34,028 bases of DNA, from contig ONFL01000083.1 in assembly GCA_900317095.1 (NCBI GenBank), positions 1 to 34,028 on the forward strand. Direction: 5' to 3'. A model generated the notes under the pieces. It was not told the DNA's origin. It saw only the letters and a list, made by a program, of their open reading frames with translations, and did no database searches. This DNA comes from an uncultured Eubacteriales bacterium (lineage in GTDB: Bacteria; Bacillota; Clostridia; Lachnospirales; Lachnospiraceae). The stretch's first letter is position 1. Every line of letters begins with the position of its first letter. The position numbers and the translations under genes were made by a program. Below, one piece after another: positions 14,128-23,591 of this stretch.

Positions 14128-15060
14128 ATGATGGAAAAAACAGAGTACTATATCCATTCGACGAATGGAAAAAACAGACTTCATGTTATAGAGTGGAAGC
14201 CAGAGGGACAGCCAAGGGCTATTGTTCAGATCTCGCATGGTATGTCTGAATATGTCGGCCGTTATGACCGGTTTGCCTCTTTTCTGGCGGATAACGGTTT
14301 CGTCGTGACCGGCAATGATCACCTCGGCCATGGACAGAGTGTAAAAGATGACGGAGAGCTCGGATATTTTCCTGCAGTGCAGGGTTCGGAGACGGTAGTG
14401 AATGACCTTTACAAGGTCACCCGGACCGTGCGCGCAAAGTATCCGGGGCTCCCTTTTATTATGTTTGGACACAGTATGGGGTCTTTTCTGGCCCGGCGTT
14501 ATATCATGACGCACGGGCAGGGAACAAGCGGCGCGGTCTTGATGGGAACCGGCCTGCAGCCGGATGCGGCTCTGAAAGCCGGCAGATCTATAGCCGGTAT
14601 GATTGGCAGATTCCGGGGGGATCGTCATATCAGCCCGCTGCTGCAGGTCATGGCGTTCGGCTCCTATGCCGCCAGGATCCACCCGAAGCGGACGGACTTT
14701 GACTGGCTCTCCAGAAACAAGGAGAACGTGGACCGTTATATTTCCGATAAATACTGTGGCTTTCCCTTCACTGTGAACGGCTTTCTCACGCTTTTTGATG
14801 TGCTGTCCTTCATCCAGAAGGAAGAGAATATCCGCCGGATTCCCAAAGATCTTCCGGTTATGATGGTCAGCGGCGGGGACGACCCGGTAGGCCATTACGG
14901 GAAAGATGTGAAGGAGATAGCCGGCCAGCTGCGGCAGGCGGGACTGCGCAGAGTAGAGATGAGGATCTATCCGGATGACCGGCATGAACTTCTCAATGAG
15001 GATGACTATGCCAGGGTGCAGCAGGATATTCTGACTTTTATAGAGAGCTGTCTGATCTAG
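14128..15060 (+). CDS. Alpha/beta hydrolase, monoacylglycerol lipase / lysophospholipase type
   Basis: 310 residues, no signal peptide, probably cytoplasmic. The nucleophile elbow is GHSMGS with S116; the upstream oxyanion-type motif is ISHGMSEYVGRYDRFASFLADNGF and NDHLGHGQS, both characteristic of the Hydrolase_4 (PldB/MGL-like) group. Candidate acid and His residues are in SGGDDPVGHYG and YPDDRHELLNE. The protein would hydrolyse mono-acyl lipids or related esters; the true substrate is unknown. The ribosome site CTGGAGG precedes two adjacent ATG codons; I used the first. The next gene, on the same strand 52 bases on, has no obvious functional link. Confidence 0.88.
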   Translation: MMEKTEYYIHSTNGKNRLHVIEWKPEGQPRAIVQISHGMSEYVGRYDRFASFLADNGFVVTGNDHLGHGQSVKDDGELGYFPAVQGSETVVNDLYKVTRTVRAKYPGLPFIMFGHSMGSFLARRYIMTHGQGTSGAVLMGTGLQPDAALKAGRSIAGMIGRFRGDRHISPLLQVMAFGSYAARIHPKRTDFDWLSRNKENVDRYISDKYCGFPFTVNGFLTLFDVLSFIQKEENIRRIPKDLPVMMVSGGDDPVGHYGKDVKEIAGQLRQAGLRRVEMRIYPDDRHELLNEDDYARVQQDILTFIESCLI

Positions 15061-15112
15061 ACGGCAGACCGGAAGATCCGGCAGGCAAAAGGGATATTAT
15101 CTGGAGGTTTTT

Positions 15113-16915
15113 ATGGATATTTTCGGCTTACTGACTATGATCGGGGGCATTGCCCTATTCCTTTTCGGCATGCAGGTCATGGGGGACGGCCTTGGCCGGA
15201 TCGCCAACGGCCGGATGGGAAAGGTCCTGGAGAAGATGACGGACAGCCCCTATAAGGGTGTGCTGCTGGGCCTTTTGGTAACAGCAGTCATCCAGTCATC
15301 CAGCGCGACGACCGTTATGGTCGTGGGCTTTGTAAATTCCGGTGTCATGAAGCTGTCGCAGGCGGTCGGTGTCATCATGGGCGCCAATATCGGAACGACC
15401 GTTACATCCTGGCTGCTGTCCCTGACAGGAATTCAGGACGACAGCGTGTTCATGCAGCTGCTCAAGCCCAGTTCCTTTTCCCCTGTTCTGGCGGTCATCG
15501 GCGTGTTCTTCCTGATGTTCAGCAAGAGTGAGAAAAAGCATGACGCAGGCATGATCATGATGGGATTCGCAGTGCTGATGTTCGGCATGGAGACTATGAG
15601 CAGCGCGGTGGCTCCGCTGGCAGATGTGCCGGAATTCACGAACATTCTGACCATGTTCAAAAATCCCATACTGGGCGTGCTGGCCGGTCTTATCCTCACA
15701 GCGGCTATCCAGAGCTCTTCCGCTTCCGTCGGTATTCTCCAGTCCCTGTGCACGACAGGAGCGGTCACATACGGGGCGGTCTTCCCCATTATCATGGGCC
15801 AGAATATCGGAACATGCGTAACGGCGCTCATTTCCGCGGTAGGCGCCTCCAAAAACGCCAAGAGAGCGGCCTTTGTCCATCTCTATTTTAATATCATCGG
15901 TACGATCATTTTCATGGCAGGCTTTTATATCGCTCATGCTATTGTGGGCTTTGCCTTTTTTGACGAAGCGGCCACTCCGGCAGGCATTGCCGTGGTCCAC
16001 AGTACATTCAATATCGTGGCGACTCTGATCCTGCTGCCCTTTCATAAAGGATTGGAGAAGCTGGCCATCCTTACGGTACGGGATAAGCCGGGAGAAGCCG
16101 GCGAGGAAGCAGAGCAGGAAGCAGCCGACTCCGCTCTGGCACTGCTGGACAACCGTTTCCTGGCACAGCCGTCCATTGCTGTTGACAACAGCCGGGATGT
16201 AGCGGTCCGCATGGCTCATCTGTCCCGGAAAGCTCTCTTTAAGGCTCTGGAGAATGTCTTTCAGTTTGATAAAGAACGGGCAGGCCAGGTGGAGAAGCTG
16301 GAGAACAAGGTCGATCTGTTTGAAGACACGCTGGGGACATATCTGATCAAGCTCAGCAGCCGGGATCTGAATGAGGAAGACAGCCAGAAGCTGAGTATGC
16401 TTCTGCACAGTGTCAGCGATATTGAGAGAATTTCCGACCACGCCCTGAATATTTCCGAGAAGGCGCAGGAAATATATGATAAGAAAGTTACATTTTCCGA
16501 GCAGGGCCGCCGGGAGCTGGAGATCTTCACGAACGCGGTCAGGGATATCGTCAACATGGCTGTGGACGCGCTGGAGAATGATAATGTGGAGCTGGCAAGG
16601 CAGGTCGAGCCTCTGGAAGAAGTAGTCGACCGGCTCAATGACCTGGTCAAGAACCGTCATATCATGCGGCTGCAGACCGGGGAATGTTCTCTGGATTCCG
16701 GTTTCATCCTCAACGATCTTGCAGTGAATTACGAGAGGGTAGCCGACCACTGCTCCAATATTGCTGTTGACCTCATCCGTATCCATGAAAATGACTTTGA
16801 AGTCCATGAATATCTGGATGATGTGAAGAACAGCGAGGATCCTGAATTTATGGAGCTCTACAGAGAGGACAGGGATAAATACCGGCTGCCGGATGAGAAA
16901 AAGCCGCAGAAATAA
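15113..16915 (+). CDS. Na+/phosphate cotransporter (NptA/PNaS family) with C-terminal PhoU-like domain
   Basis: 600 residues. The membrane part (about 1-320) contains the two inverted repeat motifs of the PNaS family, QSSSATT (61-67) and QSSSAS (200-205), each preceded by a glycine-rich helix and followed by GANIGTTVT or GQNIGTCVTA. The soluble C-terminal part (about 345-585) is helical, with PhoU-type repeats (VSDIERISDHALNISEKAQEI, LAVNYERVADHCSNIAVDLIR) in which the acidic clusters can bind metal. It imports phosphate with sodium across the cytoplasmic membrane. A good GGAGG site precedes the ATG. A sodium gradient for it could be supplied by the V-ATPase further downstream, which is inference. 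Confidence 0.93.
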   Translation: MDIFGLLTMIGGIALFLFGMQVMGDGLGRIANGRMGKVLEKMTDSPYKGVLLGLLVTAVIQSSSATTVMVVGFVNSGVMKLSQAVGVIMGANIGTTVTSWLLSLTGIQDDSVFMQLLKPSSFSPVLAVIGVFFLMFSKSEKKHDAGMIMMGFAVLMFGMETMSSAVAPLADVPEFTNILTMFKNPILGVLAGLILTAAIQSSSASVGILQSLCTTGAVTYGAVFPIIMGQNIGTCVTALISAVGASKNAKRAAFVHLYFNIIGTIIFMAGFYIAHAIVGFAFFDEAATPAGIAVVHSTFNIVATLILLPFHKGLEKLAILTVRDKPGEAGEEAEQEAADSALALLDNRFLAQPSIAVDNSRDVAVRMAHLSRKALFKALENVFQFDKERAGQVEKLENKVDLFEDTLGTYLIKLSSRDLNEEDSQKLSMLLHSVSDIERISDHALNISEKAQEIYDKKVTFSEQGRRELEIFTNAVRDIVNMAVDALENDNVELARQVEPLEEVVDRLNDLVKNRHIMRLQTGECSLDSGFILNDLAVNYERVADHCSNIAVDLIRIHENDFEVHEYLDDVKNSEDPEFMELYREDRDKYRLPDEKKPQK

Positions 16916-16920
16916 TATAA

Positions 16921-16947
16921 GCCGGAGCTTACCGCTCCGGTTTTTTT
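16921..16947. terminator. Terminator shared by the phosphate cotransporter and the convergent EamA gene
   Basis: CCGGAGC (16922-16928) and GCTCCGG (16934-16940) form a seven-pair stem with TTTTTTT after it on the plus strand. The minus-strand stop codon of the convergent gene lies in the T-run. Confidence 0.85.
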
Positions 16948-17908
16948 ATGCCTTTTGTCTGTTTTTTGCGGGGATCTGGGCCAGCATGATGGCCAGGAAC
17001 ATGAGTCCGCATCCGGACAGTTCCCGGGCAGAAAGCTTCTGCCCCAGGATGACCCAGCCTGCCAGCAGGGAGAAGGAAGACTCCAGACTCATGAGCAGGG
17101 AGGCCACGACGGGATCCGTATCTTTCTGGGCTATGATCTGCAGGGTGTAGCCCACGGCGCTGGAGAGAGCGCCTGCGTAAAGGAGGGGCTTCCAGGCGGC
17201 AAGCAGGCCGGTCAGGCTGATATCTTCAAATATCAAAGCAGGGACCGTGCTCAGGACCGCGCAGACCAGAAACTGCAGCCAGGCCATGCGGATGCCGTCC
17301 ACCATAGGCGCATAATGATCTATGGCCATGATCTGCAGAGCAAAGAAAAAGGCACAGCACAGTTCCAGCAGATCCCCTGCCCCCAGGCTGACCCTGCCGC
17401 CTGCCAGACAGAGCAGGTAAAGACCGGCAATAGCCAGGCCGACGCTGATCCAGAGGCGGACGCCGGGCTTTTTTTTGAGAAATATGCCCAGCAGGGGGAC
17501 CAGAATGATGTACATGGCTGTGATGAAGCCGGCTTTGCCGACGGTAGTATACTTTATGCCGATCTGCTGCAGGCAGCTGGCCGCTGCCAGCAGGGCTCCG
17601 GAAAGGATCCCTGCCTGCAGAAGCCTCTTGCGGTCACGGCCGGAGGCCGGAAGAATATGGAAGGCGGTGTCAGAGGCAGCAGGACCGTCCTGGGTCTGTC
17701 CGCTGCTGCGGTCCAGAAAGCCCAGCAGGGGGAGCAGGATCAGGACAGCAATGTAATTGCGCACTGCTGTGAATGTAAAGGGTCCGACATATTTCATGCC
17801 GACGCTCTGGGCGACGAAGGCCACGCCCCAGATAAAAGCGGTCAGCAGCAGGAGCAGGCTGCCCCGGGTACTTTTCTTCTTAATATCTGCATATGTATCT
17901 TTTTGCAT
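16946..17908 (-). CDS. EamA/DMT-superfamily transporter
   Basis: 320 residues from the ATG at 17908, chosen because GAGGTG lies ten bases before it; the frame stays open to 17974 but that part is poor in coding character. Ten hydrophobic helices in two EamA repeats are visible: the first begins LLLLTAFIWGVAFVAQSVGMKYVGPFTFTAVR, the second near LLELCCAFFFALQIMAIDHY. The hydrophilic stretch near 95-115 (SSGQTQDGPAASD) is a loop longer than usual. Members export or import amino acids, nucleosides or other small metabolites; the substrate cannot be predicted. Single-gene unit. Confidence 0.9.
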   Translation of the reverse strand: MQKDTYADIKKKSTRGSLLLLLTAFIWGVAFVAQSVGMKYVGPFTFTAVRNYIAVLILLPLLGFLDRSSGQTQDGPAASDTAFHILPASGRDRKRLLQAGILSGALLAAASCLQQIGIKYTTVGKAGFITAMYIILVPLLGIFLKKKPGVRLWISVGLAIAGLYLLCLAGGRVSLGAGDLLELCCAFFFALQIMAIDHYAPMVDGIRMAWLQFLVCAVLSTVPALIFEDISLTGLLAAWKPLLYAGALSSAVGYTLQIIAQKDTDPVVASLLMSLESSFSLLAGWVILGQKLSARELSGCGLMFLAIMLAQIPAKNRQKA

Positions 17909-17945
17909 ACAGCAAAACACCTCTGTTTCCGGCGGAATTAGACAA

Positions 17946-17974
17946 ATAGTAGCATAAAGGCCTGCAAAATGCAA
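17946..17974 (-). promoter_or_regulatory. Promoter of the EamA transporter gene
   Basis: On the minus strand, TTGCAT (17974-17969), 17-base spacer, TACTAT (17951-17946) preceded by TGC (extended -10). Confidence 0.6.
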
Positions 17975-18020
17975 ATCGCGGGGTAAAATCCCAAAAAGAG
18001 TTTTGGAAAAGGTGTTTTAA

Positions 18021-18050
18021 TTGGCAAAGAGGCGGCGCCTGCAGTATAAT
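18021..18050 (+). promoter_or_regulatory. Promoter of the CoA-transferase gene
   Basis: TTGGCA (18021-18026), 18-base spacer, TATAAT (18045-18050). The leader is about 65 bases and ends in CACAGGAGG. Confidence 0.65.
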
Positions 18051-18122
18051 GAAAAGTAGTTTTTTCACAGAGAGGATCCCCGTTTCCGGTGTATATTCCG
18101 CGGAGGATCACAGGAGGTTTTT

Positions 18123-19667
18123 ATGAAAGTTGTTTCAGTAGAAGAGGCGGCAGCGGCAATTCCTGACGGCGCCACCCTGATGGCCACAGGCTTCACCGCG
18201 TCCGCAATTCCGGAATATGTCTTAAAGGGAATCGAGGACCATTTTCTGGCAGAAGGGAGTCCTAAAAATCTTACAGCTGTATGGGATGCGGCTCTGGGTG
18301 ACGGCAGAGGAGCCGGCATGGATCATCTGGCCCATGAAGGGCTGGTTAAGGAAGCTATTGCTTCCCACTGCAACCTGGTGCCCCATATGCAGGCCATGAT
18401 CGATGAGAACAAGATCCCTGCCCATATCCTGCCCCTGGGCACCATTTCCCAGATGGTCCGCGAGAGCGGTTCCGGCAGACCGGGCGTATTTACAAAGATA
18501 GGCCTGGGAACATTTGTAGATCCCAGACTGGCAGGCGGCAAGGCCAACGATATCACAAAAGAAGATATGGTAGAGGTTATGAATATTCACGGGGAGGAAT
18601 ACCTGTTCTACAAGGCGTTCCCTATCCAGGCAGCTGTGATCCGCGGTACGACCATAGATGAGCACGGCAATCTGACCTGTGAACACGAGCCCTGCATCTG
18701 CGATATGATGGTTGTGGCGCAGGCGGTAAAGCGCAGCGGCGGCGTTGTCATTGCCCAGGTGGAGAGCGTCTGCGAGTATGGCAGTCTGAATCCCCGGGAT
18801 ATTATTGTTCCCGGTTTCATGATAGACTACGCGGTTGTGGCTCCGAAGGAATACCACCCCATGACATGCGGGCATCCGGAGTATGAGCCCAACTGGGGTC
18901 AGGAATACCGGATTCCCTTAAGCAGCGTACCGGCTCTTCCTCTGAATGAGCGCAAGATCATTGCCAGAAGAGCGGCCATGGAGCTGGAGCCTGATCAGAT
19001 CGTTAATCTGGGCTTCGGCATGCCGGAGGGTGTTGCTTCTGTAGCGGCCGAGGAGGGCTTTGCGGATAAGCTGACGCTGACGGTAGAATGCGGCCATATA
19101 GGCGGAGTTCCGGCCGGCGGCCTGAATTTCGGTGCCTGCTTTAACTCTGACTACGTGGTCGATATGACCCGGCAGATGGACTGGTACGACGGCGGCGCTC
19201 TGGACTGCGCTTTCCTGGGCGCGGCGGAGATAGACCAGTATGGCAATGCCAATGTGACCCGGTTCGGCAAGACCGTGGGACCGGGCGGCTTCATCAATAT
19301 TGCCCAGACAGCCAAGAAGGTCTGCTACTGCGGCACCCTGACAGCCGGCGGCCTGAAGGTTGCTGTGGAGAACGGAAAGCTGATCATCAGCAGTGAGGGC
19401 CGGACAAAGAAGTATGTCTCTGACGTGGAACAGATATCCTTCAGCGGGCCGACTGCCCATAAGATGGGACAGGAAGTGCTCTATATCACCGAGCGCGCCG
19501 TATTCCGTCTGACAGAGGACGGGCCGGTGCTGACGGAGATCGCGCCCGGCATAGACCTGAAGAGCCAGGTCCTCGACCAGATAGATTTCGAAGTGAAGGT
19601 CGCGGATGACTTAAAGGAAATGGACGCGCGGATCTTCCGCAATGAGCCCATGGGGATCACGATTTAA
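18123..19667 (+). CDS. Acyl-CoA:carboxylate CoA-transferase (acetate/propionate or acetoacetate type, family I)
   Basis: 514 residues with alpha and beta domains fused in one chain, as in propionate CoA-transferase (Pct) and YdiF. The first half has the SGFTASAIPEY-like start (LMATGFTASAIPEYVLKGIE) and GTFVDPR with GKAND. The catalytic glutamate that forms the gamma-glutamyl-CoA thioester is E322 in LTVECGHIGGVPAGG. It moves CoA between short-chain carboxylic acids and acyl-CoAs in fermentation. Compared with usual Pct the motif reads VECG rather than VESG. Whether the donor is butyryl-, propionyl- or acetoacetyl-CoA cannot be told. Single-gene unit with its own promoter and terminator. Confidence 0.9.
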   Translation: MKVVSVEEAAAAIPDGATLMATGFTASAIPEYVLKGIEDHFLAEGSPKNLTAVWDAALGDGRGAGMDHLAHEGLVKEAIASHCNLVPHMQAMIDENKIPAHILPLGTISQMVRESGSGRPGVFTKIGLGTFVDPRLAGGKANDITKEDMVEVMNIHGEEYLFYKAFPIQAAVIRGTTIDEHGNLTCEHEPCICDMMVVAQAVKRSGGVVIAQVESVCEYGSLNPRDIIVPGFMIDYAVVAPKEYHPMTCGHPEYEPNWGQEYRIPLSSVPALPLNERKIIARRAAMELEPDQIVNLGFGMPEGVASVAAEEGFADKLTLTVECGHIGGVPAGGLNFGACFNSDYVVDMTRQMDWYDGGALDCAFLGAAEIDQYGNANVTRFGKTVGPGGFINIAQTAKKVCYCGTLTAGGLKVAVENGKLIISSEGRTKKYVSDVEQISFSGPTAHKMGQEVLYITERAVFRLTEDGPVLTEIAPGIDLKSQVLDQIDFEVKVADDLKEMDARIFRNEPMGITI

Positions 19668-19688
19668 GAGCTGACGTATGATAAATAC

Positions 19689-19731
19689 AGGGCGGCTGTC
19701 CCGGTTTCGTGCCGGGGCAGCCGCCCTTTTT
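19689..19731 (+). terminator. Rho-independent terminator after the CoA-transferase gene
   Basis: Long arms AGGGCGGCTGTCCCGG and CCGGGGCAGCCGCCCT, with a one-base difference, are followed by TTTTTAT. Confidence 0.9.
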
Positions 19732-19876
19732 ATGCTTTGTGCAGATATCCGGAAGGACATTTCTTTTTCCATATAAATTCCTATAAAAAAGTAAAACCAT
19801 TTGTGATATGATGTAATGGTATGGATTCTGAAAAAACGGGGGCCCGCGAGGAAGCCCTGACGGAGATGCTTTGAAT

Positions 19877-20638
19877 ATGAAGATCAGAGGACTTGAGATC
19901 GGCCGGGGAAGGCCGAAGATCTGTGTGCCTATCGTGGCCTCTTCTGTGGAGGAAGCCCTGCGGCAGGCACAGAGCCTGCAGTCTCTGCAGGCGGCTCAGC
20001 TGCTGGAGTGGCGCTGGGACTGTGTGGATAAGGAAGCTCTTTCGGGGGATATCTGCCCGGCGCTGACAGCCATGCGGGCTGCTGCCGGGGATAAACCCCT
20101 GCTGGTGACCATGCGGACTGCGGCTGAGGGCGGGAATATGGACCTGTCAGACAAAGCCTATGAGGATTTTTATGAGAAGGTGCTGGAGAGCGGAGCCGCT
20201 GACCTCATAGATCTGGAGCTTCTGGCTCATGACCGGGCCTGCCTGGACCGGATCAGCGCCCTGGCCCGCCGGGCGGGAGTCAGAGTGATCATGTCCAGCC
20301 ATGATTTCCAGAAGACGCCGCCCAGGCAGGAGATCCTGGAGAGGCTGCGGCTTATGGAGAAGGCCGGTGCTGATATACTGAAGATTGCCGTCATGCCGGC
20401 AGACATGGAGGATGTGCTGGAACTGCTGGCAGCCACGCAGCAGATGCATCGGGAGACAGACAGGCCGCTGATCACCATGGCCATGGGAGCCGCGGGCTGC
20501 GTGAGCCGCAGCTGCGGCGGTTTTTTCGGATCCGCCGTGACATTCGGGGCGGCCGGCCGGCAGTCGGCACCTGGACAGATGGATGCCGGGGATCTTGAGC
20601 AGGTCCTGAACCTGCTTTACCCGGACGATATTTATTAA
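19877..20638 (+). CDS. aroD: 3-dehydroquinate dehydratase, type I
   Basis: 253 residues from ATG 19877; TTG 19871, two codons earlier and nearer to the GGAG at 19862, is an equally possible start. The enzyme converts 3-dehydroquinate to 3-dehydroshikimate (shikimate or quinate pathway) through a Schiff base. Seen are the start motif GRPKICVPIV, EWRWD, the general-base His in SSHDF (H142), the Schiff-base Lys in LKIAVMP (K169), and the C-terminal ITMAMGAAGCVSR and SAPGQ. These match type I enzymes, where numbering in Salmonella is H143 and K170. No other shikimate gene is next to it. The DUF1846 gene follows at 59 bases. Confidence 0.93.
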   Translation: MKIRGLEIGRGRPKICVPIVASSVEEALRQAQSLQSLQAAQLLEWRWDCVDKEALSGDICPALTAMRAAAGDKPLLVTMRTAAEGGNMDLSDKAYEDFYEKVLESGAADLIDLELLAHDRACLDRISALARRAGVRVIMSSHDFQKTPPRQEILERLRLMEKAGADILKIAVMPADMEDVLELLAATQQMHRETDRPLITMAMGAAGCVSRSCGGFFGSAVTFGAAGRQSAPGQMDAGDLEQVLNLLYPDDIY

Positions 20639-20697
20639 TAGAAAAAACTGACGGGCCAGGCCCGGCTTGTAAAGTAATTTTAACAGAGAGCGGAATA

Positions 20698-22194
20698 TTG
20701 ATAGAGTTTGAGAGAAGAGTCGGTTTTGATAATGAGAAATACCTGAATATGCAGTCGGAGAGGATCCGGGAGCGGATATCCCGGTTCGGCGGGAAATTAT
20801 ATATGGAATTCGGCGGAAAGCTTTTTGACGATTTCCATGCCTCCCGCGTGCTGCCTGGTTTTGAGCCGGACAGCAAGCTGCGGATGCTGCTTAAGCTCAG
20901 GGATAAGGCGGAGATCGTTATTGCCGTCAGCGCGTCGGCCCTGGCCCGCAGCAAGAAGCGGGGCGATATCGGCATTACCTACGGCCAGGAGGTTCTGCGC
21001 CTGGCAGACCTTTTCCGGGCCGCGGGCCTGTATGTGGGCAGCGTAGTGGTTACCCAGTATGACGGCCAGCCGGCAGCAGACAGTTTCATCAGTCATCTGC
21101 AAAGCCTGGGCATGCCGGCATACCGGCATTATCTGATAGAGGATTATCCGGCGGATGTCCGCAGGATCGTCAGCGAGGAAGGGTTTGGAAAGAATGATTA
21201 TATCCCGACGACCCGCCCCCTGATCGTTGTGACAGCCCCGGGCCCCAGCAGCGGCAAGATGGCAGCCTGCCTGTCCCAGCTCTACCAGGAGAACAAGCGG
21301 GGCATCAAAGCCGGCTATGCCAAGTTTGAGACATTTCCGGTCTGGAACCTGCCCCTGAGCCATCCGGTCAACCTGGCCTATGAGGCGGCGACCGCGGATC
21401 TCATGGACGTCAATATGATAGACCCCTACCATCTGGAAAAATATGGAAAAACCACGGTAAACTATAACCGCGACATAGAGATATTTCCTGTGCTGGAGGC
21501 AATGTTCCGCGAGATCTACGGGAAGAGTCCCTACTCCTCGCCGACGGACATGGGCGTCAACATGGCAGGCATGTGCATTGTAGATGACGATTATGTAAGC
21601 CTCTGTTCCAGGCAGGAGATCGTCCGCCGCTATTTTCAGGCGGCCTGCGAGCAGAAGAAAGGCCGCGGAAGAGACGAGGAGCTGCGCCGCCTGCAGGTAC
21701 TGATGCAGAAAAGCGGATATGGGCCGCAGGATTATCCGGCGGCTGCCGCAGCAGAGGCGGCCCACGGGCAGCACGGGGAGCCGGCAGCGGCCCTGGAACT
21801 GGCGGACGGAACGATCATTACCGGCAGGAATAAGGAAATGATGGGAGCCGCTTCAGCCATGCTGCTCAATGCCCTCAAATATATAGCAGAAATACCCGAT
21901 GAAGTAAGACTCTTGTCCCCGGAGATCCTCCGGGCAGTACAGGATCTGAAAGTACAGCATCTTGGAAACCGCAACCCCCGCCTGCACGTCAAGGAGGCCC
22001 TGGTTGTTTTATCGGTCAGTGCGGCAAAGAATGAAGATGCCGCCAGAGCCCTGAAAGCTCTGCCCTGCCTGCGCCGCTGCAGCGCCCACAGCTCAGTCAT
22101 TTTATCAGAAGAGGACGCCGCGGCATTCCGCAGGCTGGGTGTAAATATGACCTGCACGCCGCAGTATTCGGAGAACCGGCTTTATCACGGCTGA
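20698..22194 (+). CDS. DUF1846 family protein
   Basis: 498 residues. The N-terminal half is strongly conserved in this family: GFDNEKYLNMQSERIRERI, FGGKLYMEFGGKLFDDFHASRVLPGF. A P-loop-like TAPGPSSGKMAACLSQLYQE occurs at 179-198 (GPSSGK at 182-187), and YAKFETFPVWNLPLSHPVNLAYEAAT follows. Function is not established, although the P-loop-like motif suggests nucleotide binding. The start is TTG 20698 with a weak site; no in-frame ATG lies before the conserved part. The C-terminal third (about 340-498) is more variable and rich in Ala and Arg. It is preceded by aroD and followed 29 bases on by aspartokinase; co-transcription is plausible. Confidence 0.88.
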   Translation: MIEFERRVGFDNEKYLNMQSERIRERISRFGGKLYMEFGGKLFDDFHASRVLPGFEPDSKLRMLLKLRDKAEIVIAVSASALARSKKRGDIGITYGQEVLRLADLFRAAGLYVGSVVVTQYDGQPAADSFISHLQSLGMPAYRHYLIEDYPADVRRIVSEEGFGKNDYIPTTRPLIVVTAPGPSSGKMAACLSQLYQENKRGIKAGYAKFETFPVWNLPLSHPVNLAYEAATADLMDVNMIDPYHLEKYGKTTVNYNRDIEIFPVLEAMFREIYGKSPYSSPTDMGVNMAGMCIVDDDYVSLCSRQEIVRRYFQAACEQKKGRGRDEELRRLQVLMQKSGYGPQDYPAAAAAEAAHGQHGEPAAALELADGTIITGRNKEMMGAASAMLLNALKYIAEIPDEVRLLSPEILRAVQDLKVQHLGNRNPRLHVKEALVVLSVSAAKNEDAARALKALPCLRRCSAHSSVILSEEDAAAFRRLGVNMTCTPQYSENRLYHG

Positions 22195-22223
22195 GGCAGA
22201 ATAAATCTGGAGGATGAGAGAGT

Positions 22224-23558
22224 ATGAAAATTGTTGTAAAATTTGGCGGCAGTTCCCTGGCGGATGCCGGACAATTTAAGAAAGTCGCAGATATTATCCA
22301 CGCCAACCCGGACAGGAGATATGTTGTCCCTTCTGCTCCCGGAAAGCGTTTTGACGGAGACCGCAAGGTAACAGACCTGCTTTATGACTGCTATGCGGCA
22401 GAGCAGGATCCTGAGAGACTCAGTACCTGCCTGGAGGCAGTCAGAGCCCGTTATGATGAGATCATCCGGGACCTGGGTCTGGACCTGTCCCTGGATCAGG
22501 AGTTTGAGACCATAAGGACAAATCTGGAAGAAGGCGCGGACAAGGATTACTGCGCTTCCCGCGGCGAGTATCTGAACGGGATCGTTCTGGCTGCCTATCT
22601 GGGTTATGAGTTTATAGATTCCGCCCGGGTGATCCGTTTTGACGACGCGGGGAATTTTGACGGAGACAAGACAAATATCATCCTCTCCAGATGCCTGGAG
22701 GATATAGACCGCGCTGTCATCCCCGGTTTTTACGGGGCTACGGACAGCGGCGTGATCACAACATTTTCCCGGGGCGGCTCCGATATCACCGGTTCCATCG
22801 TAGCCCGGGCTGTGTGCGCGGATCTGTATGAGAACTGGACAGATGTCCCCGGCTTTCTGGTGGCGGACCCCAGGATCATAGATGATCCGCAGATCATCCA
22901 TACACTGACATACAAGGAGCTGCGCGAGCTTTCTTATATGGGCGCGTCCGTTCTGCACGAAGACGCCATTTTCCCGGTGCGTTCCGAGGGCATTCCCATT
23001 CAGATCCGCAATACAAATAATCCCCAGGACGAGGGAACCATGATCGTGGAGAGCACAAGCCGCCGGCCTCAGTATATCATCACCGGCATAGCCGGCAAAA
23101 AGGGCTTCGCTTCCATCCTTGTCGAGAAAGACATGATGAACGAGGAAATCGGTTTCTGCCGCAAGGTCCTGCAGGTGTTTGAGGACAACGGTCTTTCCAT
23201 AGAACACATGCCCTCCGGCGTGGATACGATGACCGTATTCGTGAACCAGGAGAAGTTCCAGGAAAAGGAGCAGCGGGTCATTTCCGGCATCCACCGCATG
23301 GTGCATCCGGATCTTCTGGAGCTGGAATCCGGGCTGGCTCTGCTGGCCATAGTCGGCCGCGGCATGCGCGACACCCGCGGCGTCGCGGGCAGGGCTTTTA
23401 AGGCTCTGGCTTCCAAGAATATCAATATTAAGATGATAGATCAGGGCTCCAGCGAGCTGAATATCGTTATCGGTGTGAAGGAGAAATATTTTGAGGAAGC
23501 TATCCGCGTCCTTTACAAAGAATTTGTCCAGAACCCGGAGGACGGACAGGAAGATTAA
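22224..23558 (+). CDS. Aspartate kinase
   Basis: 444 residues. The kinase domain opens with KFGGSSLAD (6-14), then VVPSAPGKRFDGDRKVTD, and has the SRGGSDITGSIVARA substrate region and VPGFLVADPRI. Two ACT domains follow in the last 150 residues (FCRKVLQVFEDNGLSIEHMPSGVDTMTVF and LAIVGRGMRDTRGVAGRAFKALASKNINIKMIDQGSS), where lysine or threonine feedback inhibition acts. It phosphorylates L-aspartate, the first step to lysine, threonine and methionine. Monofunctional, with no homoserine dehydrogenase domain. Start ATG has GGAGGATGAGAG upstream. No riboswitch is visible in the 29-base space before it. Confidence 0.93.
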   Translation: MKIVVKFGGSSLADAGQFKKVADIIHANPDRRYVVPSAPGKRFDGDRKVTDLLYDCYAAEQDPERLSTCLEAVRARYDEIIRDLGLDLSLDQEFETIRTNLEEGADKDYCASRGEYLNGIVLAAYLGYEFIDSARVIRFDDAGNFDGDKTNIILSRCLEDIDRAVIPGFYGATDSGVITTFSRGGSDITGSIVARAVCADLYENWTDVPGFLVADPRIIDDPQIIHTLTYKELRELSYMGASVLHEDAIFPVRSEGIPIQIRNTNNPQDEGTMIVESTSRRPQYIITGIAGKKGFASILVEKDMMNEEIGFCRKVLQVFEDNGLSIEHMPSGVDTMTVFVNQEKFQEKEQRVISGIHRMVHPDLLELESGLALLAIVGRGMRDTRGVAGRAFKALASKNINIKMIDQGSSELNIVIGVKEKYFEEAIRVLYKEFVQNPEDGQED

Positions 23559-23591
23559 GCGGATAGAAATACAGAGCAACGGAGAAGGTAT

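Noticed and set aside
13405-14985. Minus-strand frame of 526 codons across the end of the ATPase gene, the terminator and the hydrolase gene
   Set aside because: It runs through two well-supported plus-strand genes and a terminator; composition is that of a shadow frame.
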